Shown here one piece after another: positions 1 through 6,079 of a DNA stretch of 14,567 nt. Made by a program: the position numbers and the translations under genes. The DNA comes from Hadesarchaea archaeon (lineage in GTDB: Archaea > Hadarchaeota > Hadarchaeia > Hadarchaeales > Hadarchaeaceae): the NCBI GenBank assembly GCA_003661465.1, contig QMWE01000013.1, forward strand, positions 1 to 14,567, written 5' to 3'. Position 1 is the stretch's first letter; every line of letters starts with the position of its first letter. A model generated the notes under the pieces. That model searched no databases, was not told the DNA's origin, and was given only the letters and a program-made list of their open reading frames with translations.

Positions 1-130
1 CGCCAGTAGCTAGGGTCGCCCCGATCTCCTCCTTTATTTTCTCGATGTCCTTGGGGGGAAAGAACGGCTTGGAGACCTTGATCAGCTTGGCGGCCGTGGT
101 TTCCGGCCCGGAACAAGTCCTTTTTTTCAC
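1..130 (-). CDS. DegT/DnrJ/EryC1/StrS-type PLP aminotransferase, N-terminal fragment
   Basis: The minus strand from 130 to the window edge is open and encodes about 43 residues, including VSKPFFPPKDIEKIKEEI followed by GATLATG. This matches the conserved N-terminus of sugar aminotransferases of the DegT/DnrJ/EryC1/StrS family, which start with a short strand, a K-P-F/Y element and an E-I-x-x-V/I helix before the 'sG.lt.G' turn. These PLP enzymes put an amino group on nucleotide-linked keto-sugars. I chose GTG at 130-128 because GGTGGTG lies 3 nt upstream; an in-frame GTG at 151-149 is possible. The gene follows the GT2 gene by 22 nt on the same strand, so it is probably the next gene of the same operon. 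The PLP lysine and the rest of the protein lie outside the window, so the call rests on the N-terminal motif and the context. Confidence 0.6.
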   Translation of the reverse strand, partial: MKKRTCSGPETTAAKLIKVSKPFFPPKDIEKIKEEIGATLATG

Positions 131-152
131 GACACCACCAGTTTTTACCACC

Positions 153-1754
153 TTACTCTTGAGTCAATATAGGGTTAACCCTCACCCGACCGTCGGTGTC
201 CCACAGTATGTCCAAAACTGTCCTCTTGAAAACCCCGTATCTGAAAAACTGGTAAACCAGATTAATCGCGGAAGGTACAAACAGGAGAAGGGGAAGGAGT
301 ATCCACGGATACCACCCACTCTGGTTTATGAACACCAACACAAAATATGAATTGGCCAGGAACCACCCCAACGCGCCGAATATGACCACGGGAGCGAGGA
401 TGTCAAATCCCTTTCGTTTCGGCCTGCTCCACTTTCCGACCCAGTTCTTTCCCTTCCCCCTGAGGTAATCGACCGTCGTGACGATCGATGCGGAAAGCCA
501 CGCCGTGCTCCATATGAACCGCGCGAAGTAAACCTCAAACAGATGAGTTAATCCGCTTCTGTCGACCAACGCGCTGAAGATGACCAGCAGAAGAAAATCG
601 AGCAACAGGAATCCCATCGCCGTGAAGGGAGACCACAAAAATATGAGCGGGGAGAAGATGTAGAACGGAACATAAAATATGCTATCCAACCACATCGGGA
701 GGATTGTCGTGAACGCTAACCTCTTGGACTTGAATATTCTCCTCCCATGCTTGAACATGCACTGAGTATTTCCTTTGTACCATCGGTTGACCTGCCTCCA
801 ATGTCCGGAAATGTTGTAGACATCATAAGGCCGAGCGTTTGCATCCATCCGACACTTCACGCGTTTGCCGTCCTCCAGCGCCTGCCAGGTGACGTCGACG
901 TCCTCAGTCAGCGTGCCCGAGGGAAAACCCCCAATGCTCCGGATGTAATCCGTCCTGTAGGCTGCGCTGTCCCCGCATATCACGCTGACGGAGTTCCTGA
1001 TGTCCTGGGCCTTTTTCCTGAACCCGAAGAGATTGAATAAAAAATATTTTCCATTGGTCGATATCTTGCCCTCGAAAAACAGTGGTCTCTGAGGATCCGA
1101 AGCCCCTGTGACGATCACCGTGTTCTCATTCTTAAATTCCTCGACGACCTTCTCCAGGTAATCCCTCGTTATGGGGACATCTGCATCTAGGACCACGAAT
1201 ACCGGAGATATGTCCTCAGTCATCACCGTCTCGCTCACGTTGCGACCTTTTCCCTGCTGTTTCGGTTTTCTGATGTAGTGGAGATTCGGGTACTTTTTCT
1301 GCAGCGACCGCACTATTTCCCCAGTCCTGTCCGTGCTGCCATCATCGACGACGATGACCTTCTCCGGCGGAAGCGTCTGGTCGAAGGCAGATTCGATGCA
1401 CTCGGCGATGGTCTTCTCCTCGTTGAATGCCGGAATGATGATGGTGACTCCCAGCTTATTGGTTCCCCCATCCGTCATCGAAAAATTCCAGCCGTCGTCG
1501 AAGAAATTCTTCAGGCCTGTGACCAGCAGAGAAAGCCCCACACCCATGACTCCCAGTAATACAAATTTGGTAGATACAGAGCCGACGGGAAAACATGCGA
1601 ACAAAAAAATCCCGAACCCCGCAAAAAGGGATGCCGCGGCGACGTGCAAAAGAAAAGGAAATCTTTTGTAAACTGTGTATATCCCGTAACCTATGAGGGT
1701 AGCCACATCTATGATAAAACCCGAGAACGGAAGCAAAAGGATGAGAAAATTCAA
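153..1754 (-). CDS. Membrane-bound family 2 glycosyltransferase (processive-type)
   Basis: This 533-residue protein has hydrophobic segments at about residues 1-28, 33-55 and 63-82, then a cytoplasmic GT-A domain, then about five more hydrophobic segments (about 350-375, 378-398, 408-427, 452-475 and 481-503). The GT2 signature is complete: IIIPAFNEE at 105-113, DDGS at 137-140, the DxD metal site DAD at 190-192, the catalytic-base element TED at 283-285, and QVNRW at 321-325, the Q-x-x-R-W motif of processive synthases such as cellulose, hyaluronan and poly-GlcNAc synthases. It should transfer sugars from a nucleotide donor at the membrane, possibly with extrusion of the product. The start is TTG at 1754, one nucleotide after the upstream stop, so translation is probably coupled. 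The donor sugar cannot be read from the sequence; the neighbouring deacetylase and aminotransferase favour an amino sugar. Confidence 0.9.
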   Translation of the reverse strand: MNFLILLLPFSGFIIDVATLIGYGIYTVYKRFPFLLHVAAASLFAGFGIFLFACFPVGSVSTKFVLLGVMGVGLSLLVTGLKNFFDDGWNFSMTDGGTNKLGVTIIIPAFNEEKTIAECIESAFDQTLPPEKVIVVDDGSTDRTGEIVRSLQKKYPNLHYIRKPKQQGKGRNVSETVMTEDISPVFVVLDADVPITRDYLEKVVEEFKNENTVIVTGASDPQRPLFFEGKISTNGKYFLFNLFGFRKKAQDIRNSVSVICGDSAAYRTDYIRSIGGFPSGTLTEDVDVTWQALEDGKRVKCRMDANARPYDVYNISGHWRQVNRWYKGNTQCMFKHGRRIFKSKRLAFTTILPMWLDSIFYVPFYIFSPLIFLWSPFTAMGFLLLDFLLLVIFSALVDRSGLTHLFEVYFARFIWSTAWLSASIVTTVDYLRGKGKNWVGKWSRPKRKGFDILAPVVIFGALGWFLANSYFVLVFINQSGWYPWILLPLLLFVPSAINLVYQFFRYGVFKRTVLDILWDTDGRVRVNPILTQE

Positions 1755-1755
1755 G

Positions 1756-3249
1756 TTAATGCACCCGCTCCTTAATTTCCTTGAAATTCACATCGTCAGA
1801 AAAAATATCGTCGAGAATTGTCTTCATATGGACTTCTTCTCTCAAGTTCCTTTTCGAGAGGAGGTGAGACAGCATCTGCTCGGAAACCTCGCTAAAGCCC
1901 ATGTTCAGCAGATAATCCAGTATCGAGAACTTTGAGCTAAAGATCAAGTTCCGCTTTTTGGTTTCCTTGGCAAACGCTCGTATTTCTGCGTAGAGGGCCG
2001 CATTCAGCTGACCGACCCCCACATATCTGTCGACGGGGTTCCAGACGGCTATCGGATGCAAGTCGAAATTTTTCTCGCTGGAAAACGAGAATATGGTACC
2101 GTAATAATTTCCCCACCCACCAGTACCGCCAACGTACATGTTCGGATTGAACACCGAACTGAAAGCGTAGATCAGCGCTGGAGCCCTAAAACTGGTCTTT
2201 TCGAGAAGATCTTTTTTGGTCAGCATCTCTGGAATGGAGAAACTGAACCGTCTTCCACAATTCGTACATTCGCCCTTCAACGTCTCGTTCTTTTTTTCTT
2301 TCAGATACAGAGGAACCTTCCCGCCGCATTCGCAGTGATACCATACCGGTGCGACCCAGATCTGACCAAGTTCCCTGCTGTCAACATGTCTGAACATCCC
2401 ATTGCATCGTTCTCCGTCCGATAAGAATTCCACACACTTTTCCTTCATCAGTGGGTTGAACTCGGAGAGCCTGGCAAAAAGCGTGTCGTATCCCCAGTGT
2501 TCGTTCACCAGTTTTGAGAGGAAAAAAGCATTGAAGTCCGAGAAGTTTTTACATCTCCTCCAGCATTCTTCCATGAGATTTTTCAATTCGTCGAAAATCT
2601 TCTGAAATCTATCCCGACCTGTTTTCTTGACCATCCAAAACCTGCGGAACCCCACCTTTCTGAGGACCTTGAAATTCATCTCGATCGAATCAGCCAGCCA
2701 TCTCTCCAACGTCTCGTTCCATTTTTCGAACACGGATTCGTCTGGCTTTTCGATGGTGCTGATCCTGTAGGGATGAGAGATATACCCATCTATGACAAAC
2801 TGATTTTTTTCCTCAGCTGGCATGCGCAAAACGGTTTTCCCTTCGGCAGCATCGATTCTGGGCAGGCTGGCCCTGAGAACCCACTTATCGGGAAACACGT
2901 TATCCGCGATCGCAAACAGGCACACAACTTTCTTGCCAAATTGTTCATTGATCACTCGCTTGACGGCTTCCATCAGCACGATTTTTCTCACTACCCCGAC
3001 GTATGGAAAAAGGTTCGGTTGGTGAGCAGACCAAAGAAACACATAATCTTCCCCATCTCCGAAAATTTTCAACGCCTTTTCCACCGCGGGAGAAAGGGTC
3101 CCACACTCAAGATGAAACTTCCTGATATATTCCGATAATTTTTGTCTTTTCTCCAAATCGACTTTACCCCGATTTCTCTGAAAATGTCGATAGACTTGAC
3201 GGGAGAGTTCGTCCAAGTCCGCGATAGGTTCCGGAGGTGGTAGGTTCAC
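1756..3249 (-). CDS. BshC-like protein with an inserted zinc ribbon (putative amino acid:amino-sugar ligase family)
   Basis: This 497-residue soluble protein resembles BshC, the last enzyme of bacillithiol synthesis, which joins cysteine to a glucosaminyl-malate. Three points support this. Residues 72-101 (WSAHQPNLFPYVGV then a K-rich helix) match the BshC 'GQQxGLxxGPLYTxxK' nucleotide-binding-like segment. Residues 109-117 (VCLFAIADN) match its 'PVFWIAxxDHD' strand. RAPALIYAF (355-363) followed by YVGG (372-375) matches the C-terminal 'RPxxQDxxLPTxAYVGG' region. Between these lies a four-cysteine zinc ribbon (C306, C308, C328, C331) that I do not know from bacterial BshC. HQPNLFPYVG also recalls the start of WbqC-family proteins, so that is an alternative. 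The start is GTG with GGTGGT 8 nt upstream; the upstream stop is 13 nt away. The partner gene upstream is a BshB-type deacetylase. Family placement is fairly likely; the substrate is unknown. Confidence 0.62.
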   Translation of the reverse strand: MNLPPPEPIADLDELSRQVYRHFQRNRGKVDLEKRQKLSEYIRKFHLECGTLSPAVEKALKIFGDGEDYVFLWSAHQPNLFPYVGVVRKIVLMEAVKRVINEQFGKKVVCLFAIADNVFPDKWVLRASLPRIDAAEGKTVLRMPAEEKNQFVIDGYISHPYRISTIEKPDESVFEKWNETLERWLADSIEMNFKVLRKVGFRRFWMVKKTGRDRFQKIFDELKNLMEECWRRCKNFSDFNAFFLSKLVNEHWGYDTLFARLSEFNPLMKEKCVEFLSDGERCNGMFRHVDSRELGQIWVAPVWYHCECGGKVPLYLKEKKNETLKGECTNCGRRFSFSIPEMLTKKDLLEKTSFRAPALIYAFSSVFNPNMYVGGTGGWGNYYGTIFSFSSEKNFDLHPIAVWNPVDRYVGVGQLNAALYAEIRAFAKETKKRNLIFSSKFSILDYLLNMGFSEVSEQMLSHLLSKRNLREEVHMKTILDDIFSDDVNFKEIKERVH

Positions 3250-3262
3250 GGGTGACCACCAC

Positions 3263-3886
3263 CTAACTTACCATTTTGATGACCCTGAATCCTTCCGCGG
3301 CTTTTTTCTTTATTTCCCGTCCTCTGCAGATAGCTCTGGCCTTTATCCAGTTCTCATCGAGATAGTATTTTTCCATCTGACTCTTGAAGATCTTGCTGAT
3401 CTCGAGCTTCCTTTCCAAGAACTGGGAGATATCCTCATAATAATTACATTCCTCGAGAAGGGTGATCGGTTCATACGAAAAAATTTCCTTTACGCCCTGT
3501 TGCAACGCGGCAAGTTTGGCGCCGTGGGCACTCAGGAGATGATCTTGATGGACCTCAGGGTTACTCGGGATATAGATGCGATCCGGCTTGATCTCCTCGA
3601 TCACCTTCTTTACCAGTGAGTACGTGTTTTCGAAATTTATTTTTGTGTCCGGCAATCCCCCAAAAATGAGGTTGTCGACCCCATACTCCCTGCAGGCAGA
3701 GATAATTTCCCGTTTTCTTATTTCCTTTATGGCCTCCTCGCTGTACCCATTTAAAAATGCCTTCTCCCCGAAGCTGAGTTCGAGCAGGTGAACTTCCCAG
3801 TTATTTTTTTTGAGCTTCAAGATCGTCCCGCCCATAGCGAGGGTTTCATCGTCGGGGTGTGGGCTTACTATCAAAGCTTTTTTCAT
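3263..3886 (-). CDS. PIG-L/LmbE-type N-acetyl-sugar deacetylase (BshB/MshB-like)
   Basis: This 207-residue protein belongs to the zinc-dependent PIG-L/LmbE deacetylases, which remove acetyl groups from GlcNAc conjugates (GlcNAc-PI, GlcNAc-malate, GlcNAc-inositol). The N-terminal motif HPDDE is at residues 10-14, with H10 and D13 as predicted zinc ligands and D12 as catalytic base. The second motif HQDH is at 113-116, with H116 as third ligand. R58-R59-E60 sits in the helix where the family has a conserved R-x-x-E. The length is typical (about 200-240). ATG at 3886 is preceded by a GAGGGGGAGAG purine tract and overlaps an upstream stop as ATGA, suggesting coupling to the reading frame before it. 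The gene is visibly more AT-rich than the his genes. Lying directly before a BshC-like gene, it probably deacetylates an amino-sugar that the next protein modifies. Confidence 0.9.
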   Translation of the reverse strand: MKKALIVSPHPDDETLAMGGTILKLKKNNWEVHLLELSFGEKAFLNGYSEEAIKEIRKREIISACREYGVDNLIFGGLPDTKINFENTYSLVKKVIEEIKPDRIYIPSNPEVHQDHLLSAHGAKLAALQQGVKEIFSYEPITLLEECNYYEDISQFLERKLEISKIFKSQMEKYYLDENWIKARAICRGREIKKKAAEGFRVIKMVS

Positions 3887-4139
3887 CTGGCTCTCCCCCT
3901 CACCAGATTGACGATCTTGTGGCCGAGTGAGAGACTTTCGAGGATATCACCCCAAAGGCTGAAAGAATGTGAACACGCCAATCAAGCATGGAAACCTCCT
4001 CCAGGCGCCTTGGAGCGACTGATACTCCCAGAAGCGCTTTTGACATTTTACCGCCTTTTTGAACCTCCTCGATCGCGTATCCAACGTATCCGAAGACAGG
4101 GAGTTTTTTAAACGGGTAAGAAACTTCGTTCAGAAACAT
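3883..4139 (-). pseudogene. Short frame-broken ORF upstream of the deacetylase; unrecognised
   Basis: Two minus-strand frames look partly coding here. One starts with ATG at 4139, has AAGGA 4 nt upstream, and runs 79 codons to 3900 (MFLNEVSYPFKKLPVFGYVG...), but its last 16 or so residues (VISSKVSHSATRSSIW) look like noise. The second frame is open from TTG at 3981 to TGA at 3883 and ends DILESLSLGHKIVNLVRGRAR-like, with its stop overlapping the deacetylase start as ATGA. That overlap is typical of a true operon gene end. Joining the frames near 3945, at the run of four G on the minus strand, would give one ORF of about 85 residues. It may therefore be a real small gene with a frameshift or sequencing error, or the remnant of a larger decayed gene. 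I recognise no family. Confidence 0.35.
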
Positions 4140-4160
4140 AGTTCCTTAATATAGTTCCTT
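4138..4160. repeat. 13-bp tandem duplication (1.8 copies)
   Basis: ATAGTTCCTTAAT is followed directly by ATAGTTCCTT. Read on the minus strand, the duplication repeats the AAGGAACTAT block, so the ribosome binding site and first bases before ATG 4139 are present twice. It looks like a simple slippage duplication. Confidence 0.7.
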
Positions 4161-4191
4161 GGGTCAAAAACCGAGCATCAGGCATGCCGTT

Positions 4192-5262
4192 CTATTTTTT
4201 GGGCTTTCTGTGCGCCTCAAAGATGTATTCATACTTGGTCGTGCCGTCAATGACATAGAAGATGTGGACATTTTTCTCCCCAGGTTTCTCGAAATGAAGG
4301 ACGGGTTTTCCCAAACCCTCCCCGACGTAGACGAGATCCTGAAGAGATTTCATTCCAACTGTGATCATTCCCTCCCGAGGCGGTTCAGTGCTCGAATCGA
4401 TGATGGCTCCCTCGAACGGTGAGGTCAGCTGCTTGATCAATTTTTCAGGAGGTTTCGGCCTTGTCCTCGTGAAGACAAAAGATGTGAATAGCAAACCGAT
4501 CAGCCCCACCGCAGATACTGCAACAAAGAGGTTTCTGTCGTTTAAAACCTCTGGGTGAAAAGTCGTGTAAGTTTCCGTTATAGAACCCGACGCTGAATTA
4601 TCCAAACCACTTATGGTTATCTTGTTTCCCTCAGCCGATCCAGATGTGAACTCGAGTACCAGCTCCGGGATGAAGTACTCATCGATGGTACCCACGGAAT
4701 TCTCGCTGAGGACATGGATGCGGGGTGTTATCCTGAAATTATAGGTGGAGGACGAGGTCCCGGTCTCCGCCTCCAAGGTGTTTTTTATGTTCTCAATCCA
4801 TTCGACATCGATGGGGATCTCCACAGAAAACCCTGCGGTCTCCCCAGTCAAAACTATGGAATTCTCAATCCCGGTCTGAAAGCTCTTCGACCATTTATCT
4901 GGCATTTCTAGCTCTGTGGTGAGGACATAGTCCACAACCAAGTCCGATGTTTGGGTAGAGACAAAAGTGTAGGTGAAGGTGACATCCAAATTTTCTACCA
5001 AATTTGTATAGAGTGCTCCACTTCCAGGATACAGGACTTGCTTGTTATCGTAAAACTGATTCGGTTTCAAGTGAGCGACATAACTGTAGTTTCCCCTGTG
5101 CTGGTAACTGCACAAAACTGAGGTGCTCTCCTCCTGAACCGGAGTGGAATAGGCACGGACCCCCAGCGGCACAGCGGCGATGACCAGCACTGCAAAGACC
5201 ACGATCAGCAATTTTAGAACGATTCCTAGAGAGTTCTTCTTAGAGGTCTGGACCATTTTCAT
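4192..5262 (-). CDS. DUF5305-like bitopic membrane protein with a large outside domain
   Basis: This 356-residue protein has an N-terminal hydrophobic segment (about residues 12-34, after a basic MKMVQTSKKN start) that acts as a signal anchor. A roughly 200-residue beta-rich outside domain follows, then a second membrane segment (about 244-264), and a basic RTRPKPPEK stop-transfer leading into a C-terminal domain of about 90 residues. The segment YSYVAHLKPNQFYDN (59-73) and the TFTYTF strand (95-100) resemble the archaeal DUF5305 family, whose function is unknown. It is the first gene of the minus-strand cluster, 52 nt before the next ORF. A surface or secretion-related role fits its topology and the glycan genes after it, but that is inference. 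An alternative start at Met3 (5256) would change little. Confidence 0.75.
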   Translation of the reverse strand: MKMVQTSKKNSLGIVLKLLIVVFAVLVIAAVPLGVRAYSTPVQEESTSVLCSYQHRGNYSYVAHLKPNQFYDNKQVLYPGSGALYTNLVENLDVTFTYTFVSTQTSDLVVDYVLTTELEMPDKWSKSFQTGIENSIVLTGETAGFSVEIPIDVEWIENIKNTLEAETGTSSSTYNFRITPRIHVLSENSVGTIDEYFIPELVLEFTSGSAEGNKITISGLDNSASGSITETYTTFHPEVLNDRNLFVAVSAVGLIGLLFTSFVFTRTRPKPPEKLIKQLTSPFEGAIIDSSTEPPREGMITVGMKSLQDLVYVGEGLGKPVLHFEKPGEKNVHIFYVIDGTTKYEYIFEAHRKPKK

Positions 5263-5304
5263 CCAATCCTGTATTTTCTCGGTGTAACAACTTATGTGAC
5301 AGTA

Positions 5305-5313
5305 GTATTTAGG
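5305..5313 (-). promoter_or_regulatory. Candidate TATA box for the 5262-to-1 cluster
   Basis: CCTAAATAC on the minus strand lies about 45-50 nt upstream of the DUF5305-like start, the right distance for an archaeal TATA box with a leader of about 20 nt. It is the best AT-rich candidate in the otherwise GC-rich upstream stretch. Confidence 0.35.
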
Positions 5314-5334
5314 CGTGCGGGATGGGCCGTTAAC

Positions 5335-5547
5335 TTGTTGGTACTACAAAACCATCGGCGAAAAATCCCCTAGTTTCGATCGGGAGTGGGTCTCGGCACA
5401 CAGCATCCTAGGCAGGGTGTTCGCGGACCAACAACACGATAGGGCTCGTTCGGGGAAGAAAACTCCCCGCAGGGGTCATTAACGGGGCGGTGGTACGCCC
5501 CTCAGAGGTTCGCTTCCAAGAATCCCCCGAATTTATTCGCGGGGAGT
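5335..5547. other. GC-rich non-coding stretch with several hairpins; possible structured RNA, terminator or element end
   Basis: No convincing ORF is present between the DUF5305-like and DUF3796-like genes, but inverted repeats are dense. TTGTTGGT (5335-5342) pairs with ACCAACAA (5427-5434). CGGGGA (5451-5456) pairs with TCCCCG (5464-5469). GGGGCG (5484-5489) pairs with CGCCCC (5496-5501). CCCCCGAA (5524-5531) pairs with TTCG and GGGG (5536-5544) around a one-base bulge. ACTCCCCGC (5462-5470) pairs perfectly with GCGGGGAGT (5539-5547) and encloses the third hairpin; on the minus strand this 9-bp stem is followed by TTTTC and begins right after the DUF3796-like stop. This could be a terminator or structured 3' UTR of that gene, an unannotated ncRNA, or a remnant of an IS200/IS605-type end. 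I do not recognise RNase P, SRP RNA or a tRNA in it. Confidence 0.5.
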
Positions 5548-5548
5548 G

Positions 5549-5791
5549 TCAAACTTCGATTAATCCCGTGATTCCAAGTATTCCCACAATCAGCCCAAAT
5601 ATGCTAAGCAGGGCCAGATATTTGAGTTCATCTTTTAGATATTTGAAATAAGCGAAAAACGCGAAGAAACTGAAGTAAAATAGATGCCACGGGTCATGTA
5701 ATTTGAAAGCTTCGAATCCAAGAAACCCCAAAAATCCTAAAAACCCGTTCATCCAGAGCTTATTTCCGACTTGTCTTTTCTTCATGTCCAT
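5549..5791 (-). CDS. Small DUF3796-like membrane protein
   Basis: This 80-residue protein has a short basic N-terminus (MDMKKRQVGNKLW), the repeated GFLGFLGFLGF element, the aromatic stretch HLFYFSFFAFFAYF, and a C-terminal hydrophobic helix (LALLSIFGLIVGILGITGLI). This pattern matches the small DUF3796-type membrane proteins found in Firmicutes and methanogens, whose function is unknown. I chose ATG at 5791 because GGAGG lies 8 nt upstream. The frame stays open to 5935, but the added 48 residues are unlike the family and cross a probable promoter region. In other genomes such proteins are often beside a small HTH regulator; none is seen here. Confidence 0.65.
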   Translation of the reverse strand: MDMKKRQVGNKLWMNGFLGFLGFLGFEAFKLHDPWHLFYFSFFAFFAYFKYLKDELKYLALLSIFGLIVGILGITGLIEV

Positions 5792-5814
5792 AATATTTGC
5801 CTCCAAATCGAGCC

Positions 5815-5826
5815 ACCAAATTTGGT
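5815..5826. promoter_or_regulatory. Perfect 12-bp palindrome ACCAAATTTGGT, candidate operator
   Basis: ACCAAATTTGGT lies 24-35 nt upstream of the DUF3796-like start codon, just before its ribosome binding site and close to where transcription from an upstream AT-rich element (ACTTTTATG, around 5850 on the minus strand) would begin. A dimeric HTH repressor site is the simplest reading. Confidence 0.35.
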
Positions 5827-6033
5827 TCCACTTGTTCTCCCCCATAAAAGTTTTGCCGGGCGAGATTTTGGGAAAAAATTTTGCAGAATTTTTTGAACTT
5901 GATGTTATGTCTGGATGACCGAAGCGAAATGCCACAAGCGTCCCAGCTCCCGTCCGATATTTTTGGAATAAATCAGTCCAAACTGGAAAACAAACCTAGA
6001 CGATACCTTGAGAAAACTGTCCACCCGTAAGAG

Positions 6034-6040
6034 TTAAATA
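6034..6040 (+). promoter_or_regulatory. TATA box of the thermosome gene
   Basis: TTAAATA lies 40-46 nt before the thermosome ATG, in a 288-nt gap free of genes apart from control elements. It implies a leader of about 15-20 nt that includes the ribosome binding site TAAGGGA at 6068-6074. Confidence 0.5.
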
Positions 6041-6079
6041 CAAAATCTACACAATTCCCATATCTGGTAAGGGATTATT

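Larger units (their letters stand above)
5792..6079. other. Gene-free divergent promoter region, DUF3796-like gene and thermosome
   Basis: This 288-nt gap holds control elements for both neighbours. Besides the palindrome and TATA box listed separately, an AT-rich near-palindrome spans 5873-5894: six A, four T, GCA, GAA, six T, symmetric except for one mismatched pair. The frames open through it look like chance. Confidence 0.4.

Noticed and set aside
45..350. Plus-strand ORF of 101 codons at the left end
   Set aside because: It overlaps the GT2 3' end and the aminotransferase start on the minus strand, has a low-complexity unlikely sequence and no family features.
2056..2424. Plus-strand ORF of 122 codons, and others inside 1756-3249
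   Set aside because: They are antisense frames of the BshC-like gene, with no ribosome binding site and no recognisable domain.
5320..5548. tRNA, RNase P RNA or SRP RNA in the hairpin-rich stretch
   Set aside because: No cloverleaf with a GTTCRA T-loop, no RNase P core motif and no SRP helix 8 motif could be found on either strand.
5549..5935. Longer 128-residue version of the DUF3796-like protein
   Set aside because: The added N-terminus does not fit the family and crosses control elements; ATG 5791 has a good GGAGG site.
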